From Skeletonema tropicum (lineage: Eukaryota; Bacillariophyta; Thalassiosirophyceae; Thalassiosirales; Thalassiosiraceae), in assembly GCA_037178625.1 (NCBI GenBank), contig JAWZXG010000069.1, positions 1 to 36,941 on the forward strand: a stretch of DNA of 36,941 bases. Reading direction: 5' to 3'. The notes beneath the pieces are model-generated. The model saw nothing but the letters and a program-made list of their open reading frames with translations. It did no database searches and was not told where the DNA came from. The position numbers were made by a program, and so were the translations under genes. Numbering within the stretch: position 1 is the stretch's first letter; the number at the start of each line of letters is the position of its first letter. This document shows positions 1 through 13,910 of this stretch, one piece after another.

Positions 1-88
1 CCCAGATATCCAGCCCCCCCCCCCCCCACTTGCATCGATATCCCCAGATAGCCAGCACTGGGCATCAATATCGCCCAGATATCTAGTT

Positions 89-121
<33 letters not shown>

Positions 122-3100
122 CTCTTTTTTTTTTCCTCCTCTCTCTGTTTTTTTTTTTTTTCGGCATCGATATCCAGTGAGATATCTAGGACTGGACATC
201 GATATCGCCTGATATATAGCACTGGGCATCGATATCCTGTGAGATATCTAGCACTGGGCATCAATATCGCAAGATTTCTAGATCACTGGACATCGCATCA
301 TATTCGGTGAGATATCTAGCACTGGGCATCGATATCCAGTGAGAGGATATCTAACACTGGGCATCGATGTCACCAGATATCTAGCACTGGGCATCCAATA
401 TCCCCAGATATCCAGCACTGGGCATAGATATCCCCAGATATCTAGCTCTGGGCATCGATATCCAATGAGATATCTAGCACTGGGCATCGATATCACCATA
501 TATCTAGCACTGGGCATCGATATCCAGCACTGGGCATCGATATCCAGTGAGATATCTAGCTCTGGGCATCAATATCCAATGAGATATCTAGCACTGGGCA
601 TCGATATCACCATATATCTAGCACTGGGCATCGATATCCATTGAGATATCTAGCACAGGGCATCGATATCCAGTGAGATATCTAGCACTGGGCATTGATA
701 TGACCAGATATCCAGCACTGTGCATCGATATCCCCAGATAGCCAGCACTGGGCATCAATATCGCCAGATATCTAGCTCTGGGCATCGATATCCAGTGAGA
801 TATCTAGGACTGGACATCGATATCGCCTGATATCTAGCACTGGGCATCGATATCCTGTGAGATATCTAGCACTGGGCATCAATATCGCAAGATTTCTAGC
901 ACTGGGCATCGATATCCAGTGAGATATCTAGCACTGGGCATCGATATCCAGTGAGAGGATATCTAACACTGGGCATCGATGTCACCAGATATCTAGCACT
1001 GGGCATCAATATCCCCAGATATCCAGCACTGGGCATAGATATCCCCAGATATCTAGCTCTGGGCATCGATATCCAATGAGATATCTAGCACTGGGCATCG
1101 ATATCACCATATATCTAGCACTGGGCATCGATATCCAGCACTGGGCATCGATATCCAGTGAGATATCTAGCTCTGGGCATCAATATCCAATGAGATATCT
1201 AGCACTGGGCATCGATATCACCATATATCTAGCACTGGGCATCGATATCCATTGAGATATCTAGCACAGGGCATCGATATCCAGTGAGATATCTAGCACT
1301 GGGCATTGATATGCCCAGATATCCAGCACTGTGCATCGATATCCCCAGATAGCCAGCACTGGGCATCAATATCGCCAGATATCTAGCTCTGGGCATCGAT
1401 ATCCAGTGAGATATCTAGGACTGGACATCGATATCGCCTGATATCTAGCACTGGGCATCGATATCCTGTGAGATATCTAGCACTGGGCATCAATATCGCA
1501 AGATTTCTAGCACTGGGCATCGATATCCAGTGAGATATCTAGCACTGGGCATCGATATCCAGTGAGAGGATATCTAACACTGGGCATCGATGTCACCAGA
1601 TATCTAGCACTGGGCATCAATATCCCCAGATATCCAGCACTGGGCATAGATATCCCCAGATATCTAGCTCTGGGCATCGATATCCAATGAGATATCTAGC
1701 ACTGGGCATCGATATCACCATATATCTAGCACTGGGCATCGATATCCAGCACTGGGCATCGATATCCAGTGAGATATCTAGCTCTGGGCATCAATATCCA
1801 ATGAGATATCTAGCACTGGGCATCGATATCACCATATATCTAGCACTGGGCATCGATATCCATTGAGATATCTAGCACAGGGCATCGATATCCAGTGAGA
1901 TATCTAGCACTGGGCATTGATATGCCCAGATATCCAGCACTGTGCATCGATATCCCCAGATAGCCAGCACTGGGCATCAATATCGCCAGATATCTAGCTC
2001 TGGGCATCGATATCCAGTGAGATATCTAGGACTGGACATCGATATCGCCTGATATCTAGCACTGGGCATCGATATCCTGTGAGATATCTAGCACTGGGCA
2101 TCAATATCGCAAGATTTCTAGCACTGGGCATCGATATCCAGTGAGATATCTAGCACTGGGCATCGATATCCAGTGAGAGGATATCTAACACTGGGCATCG
2201 ATGTCACCAGATATCTAGCACTGGGCATCAATATCCCCAGATATCCAGCACTGGGCATAGATATCCCCAGATATCTAGCTCTGGGCATCGATATCCAATG
2301 AGATATCTAGCACTGGGCATCGATATCACCATATATCTAGCACTGGGCATCGATATCCAGCACTGGGCATCGATATCCAGTGAGATATCTAGCTCTGGGC
2401 ATCAATATCCAATGAGATATCTAGCACTGGGCATCGATATCACCATATATCTAGCACTGGGCATCGATATCCATTGAGATATCTAGCACAGGGCATCGAT
2501 ATCCAGTGAGATATCTAGCACTGGGCATTGATATGCCCAGATATCCAGCACTGTGCATCGATATCCCCAGATAGCCAGCACTGGGCATCAATATCGCCAG
2601 ATATCTAGCTCTGGGCATCGATATCCAGTGAGATATCTAGGACTGGACATCGATATCGCCTGATATCTAGCACTGGGCATCGATATCCTGTGAGATATCT
2701 AGCACTGGGCATCAATATCGCAAGATTTCTAGCACTGGACATCGGCATCAATATTCAGTGAGATATCTAGCACTGGACATCGATATCCAGTGAGAGGATA
2801 TCTAACACTGGGCATCGATGTCACCAGATATCTAGCACTGGGCATCAATATCCCCAGATATCCAGCACTGGGCATAGATATCCCCAGATATCTAGCTCTG
2901 GGCATCGATATCCAATGAGATATCTAGCACTGGGCATCGATATCACCATATATCTAGCACTGGGCATCGATATCCAGCACTGGGCATCGATATCCAGTGA
3001 GATATCTAGCTCTGGGCATCAATATCCAATGAGATATCTAGCACTGGGCATCGATATCACCATATATCTAGCACTGGGCATCGATATCCATTGAGATATC

Positions 3101-6100
3101 TAGCACAGGGCATCGATATCCAGTGAGATATCTAGCACTGGGCATTGATATGCCCAGATATCCAGCACTGTGCATCGATATCCCCAGATAGCCAGCACTG
3201 GGCATCAATATCGCCAGATATCTAGCTCTGGGCATCGATATCCAGTGAGATATCTAGGACTGGACATCGATATCGCCTGATATCTAGCACTGGGCATCGA
3301 TATCCTGTGAGACGATATCTAGCACTGGGCATCAATATCGCAAGATTTCTAGCACTGGGCATCGGCATCAATATCCAGTGAGATATCTAGCACTGGGCAT
3401 CGATATCCAGTGAGAGGATATCTAACACTGGGCATCGATGTCACCAGATATCTAGCACTGGGCATCAATATCCCCAGATATCCAGCACTGGGCATAGATA
3501 TCCCCAGATATCTAGCTCTGGGCATCGATATCCAATGAGATATCTAGCACTGGGCATCGATATCACCATATATCTAGCACTGGGCATCGATATCCAGCAC
3601 TGGGCATCGATATCCAGTGAGATATCTAGCTCTGGGCATCAATATCCAATGAGATATCTAGCACTGGGCATCGATATCACCATATATCTAGCACTGGGCA
3701 TCGATATCCATTGAGATATCTAGCACAGGGCATCGATATCCAGTGAGATATCTAGCACTGGGCATTGATATGCCCAGATATCCAGCACTGTGCATCGATA
3801 TCCCCAGATAGCCAGCACTGGGCATCAATATCGCCAGATATCTAGCTCTGGGCATCGATATCCAGTGAGATATCTAGGCACTGGACATCGATATCGCCTG
3901 ATATCTAGCACTGGGCATCGATATCCTGTGAGATATCTAGCACTGGGCATCGATATCGCAAGATTTCTAGCACTGAGCATCGGCATCGATATCCAGTGAG
4001 ATATCTAGCACTGGGCATCGATATCCAGTGAGAGGATATCTAACACTGGGCATCGATGTCACCAGATATCTAGCACTGGGCATCAATATCCCCAGATATC
4101 CAGCACTGGGCATAGATATCCCCAGATATCTAGCTCTGGGCATCGATATCCAATGAGATATCTAGCACTGGGCATCGATATCACCATATATCTAGCACTG
4201 GGCATCGATATCCAGCACTGGGCATCGATATCCAGTGAGATATCTAGCTCTGGGCATCAATATCCAATGAGATATCTAGCACTGGGCATCGATATCACCA
4301 TATATCTAGCACTGGGCATCGATATCCATTGAGATATCTAGCACAGGGCATCGATATCCAGTGAGATATCTAGCACTGGGCATTGATATGCCCAGATATC
4401 CAGCACTGTGCATCGATATCCCCAGATAGCCAGCACTGGGCATCAATATCGCCAGATATCTAGCTCTGGGCATTGATATCCAGTGAGATATCTAGGACTG
4501 GACATCGATATCGCCTGATATCTAGCACTGGGCATCGATATCCTGTGAGATATCTAGCACTGGGCATCGATATCGCAAGATTTCTAGCACTGGGCATCGA
4601 ATATCCAGTGAGATATCTAGCACTGGACATCGATATCCAGTGAGAGGATATCTAACACTGGGCATCGATGTCACCAGATATCTAGCACTGGGCATCAATA
4701 TCCCCAGATATCCAGCACTGGGCATAGATATCCCCAGATATCTAGCTCTGGGCATCGATATCCAATGAGATATCTAGCACTGGGCATCGATATCACCATA
4801 TATCTAGCACTGGGCATCGATATCCAGCACTGGGCATCGATATCCAGTGAGATATCTAGCTCTGGGCATCAATATCCAATGAGATATCTAGCACTGGGCA
4901 TCGATATCACCATATATCTAGCACTGGGCATCGATATCCATTGAGATATCTAGCACAGGGCATCGATATCCAGTGAGATATCTAGCACTGGGCATTGATA
5001 TGCCCAGATATCCAGCACTGTGCATCGATATCCCCAGATAGCCAGCACTGGGCATCAATATCGCCAGATATCTAGCTCTGGGCATCGATATCCAGTGAGA
5101 TATCTAGGACTGGACATCGATATCGCCTGATATCTAGCACTGGGCATCGATATCCTGTGAGATATCTAGCACTGGGCATCGATATCGCAAGATTTCTAGC
5201 ACTGGGCATCGGCATCAATATCCAGTGAGATATCTAGCACTGGGCATCGATATCCAGTGAGAGGATATCTAACACTGGGCATCGATGTCACCAGATATCT
5301 AGCACTGGGCATCAATATCCCCAGATATCCAGCACTGGGCATAGATATCCCCAGATATCTAGCTCTGGGCATCGATATCCAATGAGATATCTAGCACTGG
5401 GCATCGATATCACCATATATAGGGATCTCCAGCACTGGGCATCGATATCCAGTGAGATATCTAGCTCTGGGCATCAATATCCAATGAGATATCTAGCACT
5501 GGGCATCGATATCACCATATATCTAGCACTGGGCATCGATATCCATTGAGATATCTAGCACAGGGCATCGATATCCAGTGAGATATCTAGCACTGGGCAT
5601 TGATATGCCCAGATATCCAGCACTGTGCATCGATATCCCCAGATAGCCAGCACTGGGCATCAATATCGCCAGATATCTAGCTCTGGGCATCGATATCCAG
5701 TGAGATATCTAGGACTGGACATCGATATCGCCTGATATCTAGCACTGGGCATCGATATCCTGTGAGATATCTAGCACTGGGCATCGAATATCGCAAGATT
5801 TCTAGCACTGGGCATCGGCATCAATATCCAGTGAGATATCTAGCACTGGGCATCGATATCCAGTGAGAGGATATCTAACACTGGGCATCGATGTCACCAG
5901 ATATCTAGCACTGGGCATCAATATCCCCAGATATCCAGCACTGGGCATAGATATCCCCAGATATCTAGCTCTGGGCATCGATATCCAATGAGATATCTAG
6001 CACTGGGCATCGATATCACCATATATCTAGCACTGGGCATCGATATCCAGCACTGGGCATCGATATCCAGTGAGATATCTAGCTCTGGGACATCAATATC

Positions 6101-8228
6101 CAATGAGATATCTAGCACTGGGCATCGATATCACCATATATCTAGCACTGGGCATCGATATCCATTGAGATATCTAGCACAGGGCATCGATATCCAGTGA
6201 GATATCTAGCACTGGGCATTGATATGCCCAGATATCCAGCACTGTGCATCGATATCCCCAGATAGCCAGCACTGGGCATCAATATCGCCAGATATCTAGC
6301 TCTGGGCATCGATATCCAGTGAGATATCTAGGACTGGACATCGATATCGCCTGATATCTAGCACTGGGCATCGATATCCTGTGAGATATCTAGCACTGGG
6401 CATCGATATCGCAAGATTTCTAGCACTGGGCATCGATATCCAGTGAGATATCTAGCACTGGGCATCGATATCCAGTGAGAGGATATCTAACACTGGGCAT
6501 CGATGTCACCAGATATCTAGCACTGGGCATCAATATCCCCAGATATCCAGCACTGGGCATAGATATCCCCAGATATCTAGCTCTGGGCATCGATATCCAA
6601 TGAGATATCTAGCACTGGGCATCGATATCACCATATATCTAGCACTGAGGCATCGATATCCAGCACTGGGCATCGATATCCAGTGAGATATCTAGCTCTG
6701 GGCATCAATATCCAATGAGATATCTAGCACTGGGCATCGATATCACCATATATCTAGCACTGGGCATCGATATCCATTGAGATATCTAGCACAGGGCATC
6801 GATATCCAGTGAGATATCTAGCACTGGGCATTGATATGCCCAGATATCCAGCACTGTGCATCGATATCCCCAGATAGCCAGCACTGGGCATCAATATCGC
6901 CAGATATCTAGCTCTGGGCATCGATATCCAGTGAGATATCTAGGACTGGACATCGATATCGCCTGATATCTAGCACTGGGCATCGATATCCTGTGAGATA
7001 TCTAGCACTGGGCATCGATATCGCAAGATTTCTAGCACTGGGCATCGGCATCAATATCCAGTGAGATATCTAGCACTGGGCATTGATATCCAGTGAGAGG
7101 ATATCTAACACTGGGCATCGATGTCACCAGATATCTAGCACTGGGCATCAATATCCCCAGATATCCAGCACTGGGCATAGATATCCCCAGATATCTAGCT
7201 CTGGGCATCGATATCCAATGAGATATCTAGCACTGGGCATCGATATCACCATATATCTAGCACTGGGCATCGATATCCAGCACTGGGCATCGATATCCAG
7301 TGAGATATCTAGCTCTGGGCATCAATATCCAATGAGATATCTAGCACTGGGCATCGATATCACCATATATCTAGCACTGGGCATCGATATCCATTGAGAT
7401 ATCTAGCACAGGGCATCGATATCCAGTGAGATATCTAGCACTGGGCATTGATATGCCCAGATATCCAGCACTGTGCATCGATATGCCCAGATAGCCAGCA
7501 CTGGGCATCAATATCGCCAGATATCTAGCTCTGGGCATCGATATCCAGTGAGATATCTAGGACTGGACATTGATATCGCCTGATATCTAGCACTGGGCAT
7601 CGATATCCTGAGAGATATCTAGCACTGGACATCGATATCGCAAGATTTCTAGCACTGGGCATCGGCATCAATATCCAGTGAGATATCTAGCACTGGGCAT
7701 CGATATCCAGTGAGAGGATACCTAACACTGGGCATCGATATCGCAAGATTTCTAGCACTGGGCATCGATATCCAGTGAGATATCTAGCACTGGGCATCGA
7801 TATCCAGTGAGAGGATATCTAACACTGGGCATCGATGTCACCAGATATCTAGCACTGGGCATCAATATCCCCAGATATCCAGCACTGGGCATAGATATCC
7901 CCAGATATCTAGCTCTGGGCATCGATATCCAATGAGATATCTAGCACTGGGCATCGATATCACCATATATCTAGCACTGGGCATCGATATCCAGCACTGG
8001 GCATCTATATCCAGTGAGATATCTAGCTCTGGGCATCAATATCCAATGAGATATCTAGCACTGGGCATCAATATCCAATGAGATATCTAGCACTGGGCAT
8101 CGATATCACCATATATCTAGCACTGGGCATCGATATCCATTGAGATATCTAGCACAGGGCTTCGATATCCAGTGAGATATCTAGCACTGGGCATTGATAT
8201 GCCCAGATATCCAGCACTGTGCATCGAT
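1..8228 (+). repeat. Satellite array, forward block, 611-bp higher-order repeat
   Basis: Uninterrupted tandem array. Monomers are about 30-32 bp, start with GATATC, continue TAGCACTGGGCATC and end in a variable linker (cagtga, caatga, cattga, ctgtga, accata, cccca, gcctga, gcaaga). About 20 monomers form a higher-order unit. The diagnostic variant CACTGTGCATCG recurs with its TGTGC at 719, 1330, 1941 and 2552, exactly 611 bp apart, then at 3169, 3789, 4407, 5019, 5624, 6243, 6855 and 7472 (605-620 apart, from small indels such as an extra CATCGG step). The last spacing, to 8218, is 746 because a partial unit is duplicated near 7690-7800. About 13 units are present. No gene lies in it; the open frames found there are under 110 codons and periodic. 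Confidence 0.97.
14..161. other. Homopolymer and T-rich insertions in satellite (probable sequence error)
   Basis: A 14-base C run (14-27) and a T/TC-rich stretch (about 87-161, including a 32-base T run) replace a few bases of otherwise recognisable satellite monomers. Neither sequence occurs in other copies of the unit. Their position at the edge of the window fits low-coverage contig-end error better than biology. Confidence 0.6.
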
Positions 8229-8246
8229 ATCTATTGATGCCCAGTG
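8215..8246. other. Palindromic array-inversion junction (left)
   Basis: Forward satellite ends and reverse satellite begins here. The arms 8215-8228 (CACTGTGCATCGAT) and 8233-8246 (ATTGATGCCCAGTG) are reverse complements at 12 of 14 positions around a 4-nt spacer. Upstream monomers read TAGCACTGGGCATC; downstream they read GATGCCCAGTGCTA. Confidence 0.9.
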
Positions 8247-11200
8247 CTAGATATCTCATTGGATATTGATGCCCAGAGCTAGATATCTCACTGGATATCG
8301 ATGCCCAGTGCTGGATATCGATGCCCAGAGCTAGATATATGGTGATATCGATGCCCAGTGCTGGCTATCTCATTGGATATCGATGCCCAGAGCTAGATAT
8401 CTGGGGATATCTATGCCCAGTGCTGGATATCTGGGGATATTGATGCCCAGTGCTAGATATCTGGTGACATCGATGCCCAGTGCTAGATATCCTCTCACTG
8501 GATATCAATGCCCAGTGCTAGATATCTCACTGGATATTGATGTCGATGTCCAGTGCTAGAAATCTTGCGATATCGATGCCCAGTGCTAGATATCTCACAG
8601 GATATCGATGCCCAGTGCTAGATATATGGTGATATCGATGTCCAGTCCTAGATATCTCACTGGATATTGATGCCCAGAGCTAGATATCTGGCGATATTGA
8701 TGCCCAGTGCTGGCTATCTGGGGATATCGATGCACAGTGCTGGATATCTGGGCATATCAATGCCCAGTGCTAGATATCTCACTGGATATCGATGCCCTGT
8801 GCTAGATATGTCAATGGATATCGATGCCCAGTGCTAGATATATGGTGATATCGATGCCCAGTGCTAGATATCTCATTGGATATTGATGCCCAGAGCTAGA
8901 TATCTCACTGGATATCGATGCCCAGTGCTGGATATTGATGCCCAGTGCTAGATATATGGTGATATCGATGCCCAGTGCTAGATATCTCATTGGATATCGA
9001 TGCCCAGAGCTAGATATCTGGGGATATCTATGCCCAGTGCTGGATATCTGGGGATATTGATGCCCAGTGCTAGATATCTGGTGACATCGATGCCCAGTGT
9101 TAGATATCCTCTCACTGGATATCGATGCCCAGTGCTAGATATCTCACTGGATATCGATGCCCTGTGCTAGAAATCTTGCGATATCGATGCCCAGTGCTAG
9201 ATATCTCACAGGATATCGATGCCCAGTGCTAGATATCAGGCGATATCGATGTCCAGTCCTAGATATCTCACTGGATATCGATGCCCAGAGCTAGATATCT
9301 GGCGATATTGATGCCCAGTGCTGGCTATCTGGGGATATCGATGCACAGTGCTGGATATCTGGGCATATCAATGCCCAGTGCTAGATATCTCACTGGATAT
9401 CGATGCCCTGTGCTAGATATCTCAATGGATATCGATGCCCAGTGCTAGATATATGGTGATATCGATGCCCAGTGCTAGATATCTCATTGGATATTGATGC
9501 CCAGAGCTAGATATCTCACTGGATATCGATGCCCAGTGCTGGATATCGATGCCCAGTGCTAGATATATGGTGATATCGATGCCCAGTGCTAGATATCTCA
9601 TTGGATATCGATGCCCAGAGCTAGATATCTGGGGATATCTATGCCCAGTGCTGGATATCTGGGGATATTGATGCCCAGTGCTAGATATCTGGTGACATCG
9701 ATGCCCAGTGTTAGATATCCTCTCACTGGATATCGATGCCCAGTGCTAAATATCTCCTTGGATATCAATGCCCAGTGCTAGAAATCTTGCGATATCGATG
9801 CCCAGTGCTAGATATCTCACAGGTTATCGATGCCCAGTGCTAGTTATCAGGCGATATCGATGTCCAGTCCTAGATATCTCACTGGATATCGATGCCCAGA
9901 GCTATATATCTGGCGATATTGATGCCCAGTGCTGGCTATCTGGGGATATCGATGCACAGTGCTGGATATCTGGGCATATCAATGCCCAGAGCTAGATATC
10001 TCACTGGATATCGATGCCCTGTGCTAGATATCTCACTGGATATCGATGTCCAGTGCTAGATATATGGTGATATCGATGCCCAGTGCTAGATATCTCATTG
10101 GATATTGATGCCCAGAGCTAGATATCTCACTGGATATCGATTCCAGTGCTGGATATCGATGCCCAGTGCTAGATATATGGTGATATCGATGCCCAGTGCT
10201 AGATATCTCATTGGATATCGATGCCCAGAGCTAGATATCTGGGGATATCTATGCCCAGTGCTGGATATCTGGGGATATTGATGCCCAGTGCTAGATATCT
10301 GGTGACATCGATGCCCAGTGTTAGATATCCTCTCACTGGATATCGATGCCCAGTGCTAGATATCTCACTGGATATTGATGTCGATGTCCAGTGCTAGAAA
10401 TCTTGCGATATCGATGCCCAGTGCTAGATATCTCACAGGATATCGATGCCCAGTGCTAGATATCAGGCGATATCGATGTCCAGTCCTAGATATCTCACTG
10501 GATATCGATGCCCAGAGCTAGATATCTGGCGGTATTGATGCCCAGTGCTGGCTATCTGGGGATATCGATGCACAGTGCTGGATATCTGGGCATATCAATG
10601 CCCAGTGCTAGATATCTCACTGGATATCGATGCCCTGTGCTAGATATCTCAATGGATATCGATGCCCAGTGCTAGATATATGGTGATATCGATGCCCAGT
10701 GCTAGATATCTCATTGGATATTGATGCCCAGAGCTAGATATCTCACTGGATATCGATGCCCAGTGCTGGATATCGATGCCCAGTGCTAGATATATGGTGA
10801 TATCGATGCCCAGTGCTAGATATCTCATTGGATATCGATGCCCAGAGCTAGATATCTGGGGATATCTATGCCCAGTGCTGGATATCTGGGGATATTGATG
10901 CCCAGTGCTAGATATCTGGTGACATCGATGCCCAGTGTTAGATATCCTCTCACTGGATATCGATGCCCAGTGCTAGATATCTCACTGGATATCGATGCCC
11001 AGTGCTAGAAATCTTGCGATATCGATGCCCAGTGCTAGATATCTCACAGGATATCGATGCCCAGTGCTAGATATCAGGCGATATCGATGTCCAGTCCTAG
11101 ATATCTCACTGGATATCAATGCCCAGAGCTAGATATCTGGCGCTATTGATGCCCTGTGCTGGCTATCTGGGGATATCGATGCACAGTGCTGGATATCTGG

Positions 11201-13045
11201 GCATATCAATGCCCAGTGCTAGATATCTCACTGGATATCGATGCCCTGTGCTAGATATCTCAATGGATATCGATGCCCAGTGCTAGATATATGGTCATAT
11301 CGATGCCCAGTGCTAGATATCTCATTGGATATTGATGCCCAGAGCTAGATATCTCACTGGATATCGATGCCCAGTGCTGGATATCGATGCCCAGTGCTAG
11401 ATATATGGTGATATCGATGCCCAGTGCTAGATATCTCATTGGATATCGATGCCCAGAGCTAGATATCTGGGGATATCTATGCCCAGTGCTGGATATCTGG
11501 GGATATTGATGCCCAGTGCTAGATATCTGGTGACATCGATGCCCAGTGTTAGATATCCTCTCACTGGATATCGATGCCCAGTGCTAGATATCTCACTGGA
11601 TATCGATGCCCAGTGCTAGAAATCTTGCGATATTGATGCCCAGTGCTAGATATCTCACAGGATATCGATGCCCAGTGCTAGATATCAGGCGATATCGATG
11701 TCCAGTCCTAGATATCTCACTGGATATCGATGCCCAGAGCAAGATATCTGGCGATATTGATGCCCAGTGCTGGCTATCTGGGGATATCGATGCACAGTGC
11801 TGGATATCTGGGCATATCAATGCCCAGTGCTAGATATCTCACTGGATATCGATGCCCTGTGCTAGATATCTCAATGGATATCGATGCCCAGTGCTAGATA
11901 TATGGTGATATCGATGCCCAGTGCTAGATATCTCATTGGATATTGATGCCCAGAGCTAGATATCTCACTGGATATCGATGCCCAGTGCTGGATATCGATG
12001 CCCAGTGCTAGATATATGGTGATATCGATGCCCAGTGCTAGATATCTCATTGGATATCGATGCCCAGAGCTAGATATCTGGGGATATCTATGCCCAGTGC
12101 TGGATATCTGGGGATATTGATGCCCAGTGCTAGATATCTGGTGACATCGATGCCCAGTGTTAGATATCCTCTCACTGGATATCGATGCCCAGTGCTAGAT
12201 ATCTCACAGGATATCGATGCCCAGTGCTAGAAATCTTGCGATATTGATGCCCAGTGCTAGATATCTCACAGGATATCGATGCCCAGTGCTAGATATCAGG
12301 CGATATCGATGTCCAGTCCTAGATATCTCACTGGATATCGATGCCCAGAGCTAGATATCTGGCGATATTGATGCCCAGTGCTGGCTATCTGGGGATATCG
12401 ATGCACAGTGCTGGATATCTGGTCATATCAATGCCCAGTGCTAGATATCTCACTGGATATCGATGCCCTGTGCTAGATATCTCAATGGATATCGATGCCC
12501 AGTGCTAGATATATGGTGATATCGATGCCCAGTGCTAGATATCTCATTGGATATTGATGCCCAGAGCTAGATATCTCACTGGATATCGATGCCCAGTGCT
12601 GGATATCGATGCCCAGTGCTAGATATATGGTGATATCGATGCCCAGTGCTAGATATCTCATTGGATATCGATGCCCAGAGCTAGATATCTGGGGATATCT
12701 ATGCCCAGTGCTGGATATCTGGGGATATTGATGCCCAGTGCTAGATATCTGGTGACATCGATGCCCAGTGTTAGATATCCTCTCACTGGATATCGATGCC
12801 CAGTGCTAGATATCTCACCGAATATTGATGCCGATGTCCAGTGCTAGAAATCTTGCGATATTGATGCCCAGTGCTAGATATCTCACAGGATATCGATGCC
12901 CAGTGCTAGATATCAGGCGATATCGATGTCCAGTCCTAGATATCTCACTGGATATCGATGCCCAGAGCTAGATATCTGGCGATATTGATGCCCAGTGCTG
13001 GCTATCTGGGGATATCGATGCACAGTGCTGGATATCTGGGCATAT
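8233..13045 (-). repeat. Satellite array, reverse block, part 1
   Basis: This is the same 611-bp higher-order repeat in inverted orientation. The diagnostic variant, now GATGCACAGTGCTGG, has its GCACAG at 8732, 9343, 9954, 10570, 11181, 11792, 12403 and 13020, giving spacings of 611, 611, 616, 611, 611, 611 and 617. The longer units carry an added GATGTC-like step near the TAGAAATCTTGCG monomer. The block ends exactly at the left target-site duplication of a LINE insertion. No gene is seen. Confidence 0.97.
13031..13045. repeat. Target-site duplication, left copy
   Basis: GATATCTGGGCATAT sits next to the poly(T) end of the insert and is repeated exactly at 13911-13925. Removing the insert and one copy restores a normal satellite unit (…CTGGATATCTGGGCATATCAATG…), so this is a true target-site duplication rather than chance satellite similarity. 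Confidence 0.88.
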
Positions 13046-13068
13046 TTTTTTTTTTTTTTTTTTTTTTT
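13046..13068 (-). other. Poly(A) tail of the LINE
   Basis: A run of 23 T on the plus strand is preceded in the minus-strand reading by an ATTTATTT-rich 3' end. It directly abuts the target-site duplication. Confidence 0.9.
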
Positions 13069-13114
13069 AAATAAATAAGTGATTAGTTTAGGATGGTATT
13101 CAGGAGCTGTTACT

Positions 13115-13205
13115 GGGCAAGCTGGATCTGAACTTGCCCATTTTAGGTAATAAGAGGAGTGCAGTCTAGGTATCTCTAGTTCAGTGGCAAGTCCGCACTC
13201 CTCTT
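13115..13205 (-). other. Two stem-loops in the LINE 3' UTR
   Basis: GGGCAAG (13115-13121) pairs with CTTGCCC (13133-13139) across an 11-nt loop. AAGAGGAGTGC (13152-13162) pairs perfectly with GCACTCCTCTT (13195-13205) across 32 nt. Structured 3' UTRs are used by some LINE reverse transcriptases to recognise their RNA. That role here is inference. Confidence 0.6.
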
Positions 13206-13323
13206 GTCACCTGTGCTAGGTGATGGTATGTTCCTCCTCCCTCCTACTCTCAACTGCCTCTCGACAGGTGAGAGTGAGAGTCCTCACTCAACCTCTGCCA
13301 CCGCAGAGGTGGGGGAGAGGGGA

Positions 13324-13910
13324 TTACTCCCCACTCCAGGTGTGCCAGTTGGACATCCCCGGCCCATTCTCAATGAGTGGCCGGATGCGGTGGTGCCTGT
13401 CCCTACTCCCTCTGAGCAGGAGGGAGTTTGCCCGGACTAGGGCAAGGGACATGCGTACCCGCACATAGAATATCATCTGGCTACGCTGACGCTCCCACTT
13501 TTCAGCTAAGTGTGTACCCAGTTGACGCATCGCATTCAAGGCCTCTCTACCTGGCATTCCATCAGCCGTGAAGCAGAGGGGGGTGAAGTCCCGACGTCGT
13601 TCAAGACAAGCTGCCTTGTACTTGCGGATTTTCTCCCTCTCTTGTTGCCTCAAGACAGCCGAAGGCGCCTTGTTGCGGTAGGAGCGGCAGTCCGCGTCGG
13701 TGATGCGAGTGTCAAAGACAGTTCGACGCTGTCTCTTCCAGAAGTGGGAGACCATCACATCTCCACGCTCTTCCGTTGTTGTCACTGGGGTCGACCCATC
13801 AGTTGCGTTGTGTTGTTGCGTGGTATTTTCAGCCTCTGCTGCGGCAGCAGCCTCTGCCTCTGCAGCAGTGCGTTGAGTACTAGTGTAGATAAAGGGTTCG
13901 TACTCAACGA
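13324..13910 (-). pseudogene. LINE ORF2 C-terminal fragment (reverse-transcriptase protein tail)
   Basis: About 195 codons are open from the truncated 5' border to a stop at 13324-13326. The upstream extension of this open frame into satellite is accidental. After an alanine/glutamate-rich linker and Thr/Gln-rich spacer come a basic patch (FWKRQRRTVFDTRITDAD), a charged helix (LRQQEREKIRKYKAACLERR), DFTPLCFTADGMPGREALNA, and a tail with VRVRMSLALVRANSLLLRGSR. I recognise this order as the region C-terminal to the reverse-transcriptase domain in LINE proteins of diatoms and related protists. The D/R motif followed by GREA could be a PD-(D/E)xK-type nuclease fold, but I cannot confirm this. The RT core is missing, so this is a dead fragment, although the surviving frame has no internal stop and so is probably young. 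Confidence 0.82.

Larger units (their letters stand above)
13046..13910 (-). mobile_element. 5'-truncated LINE (non-LTR retrotransposon) insertion
   Basis: This is an 865-bp non-satellite segment. It has three hallmarks of target-primed reverse transcription: a 23-nt poly(A) tail (T run on + at 13046-13068), a 15-bp target-site duplication, and truncation at the 5' end so that the coding frame opens mid-gene at the insert border. Reading on the minus strand, it holds about 587 nt of the 3' end of the ORF2-type gene, a roughly 255-nt 3' UTR with two stem-loops, then the tail. The reverse-transcriptase catalytic core is absent, so this copy cannot move on its own. It inserted after the satellite had formed and been inverted or laid down in this orientation. 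Confidence 0.88.

Noticed and set aside
1..8228. Resemblance to a CRISPR array (short regular repeats)
   Set aside because: There are no unique spacers; the intervals are themselves variants of the same monomer, and the context is eukaryotic.
278..12000. Many 60-104-codon open frames in satellite encoding repeated peptides such as RYLALGIDI and MPSARYL
   Set aside because: They occur on both strands and in several frames, are broken by unit-to-unit indels, have no conserved start or stop and follow the monomer period. They are by-products of a stop-poor repeat.
13046..13068. T run as a transcription terminator
   Set aside because: It is the reverse complement of a LINE poly(A) tail, shown by the flanking target-site duplication.
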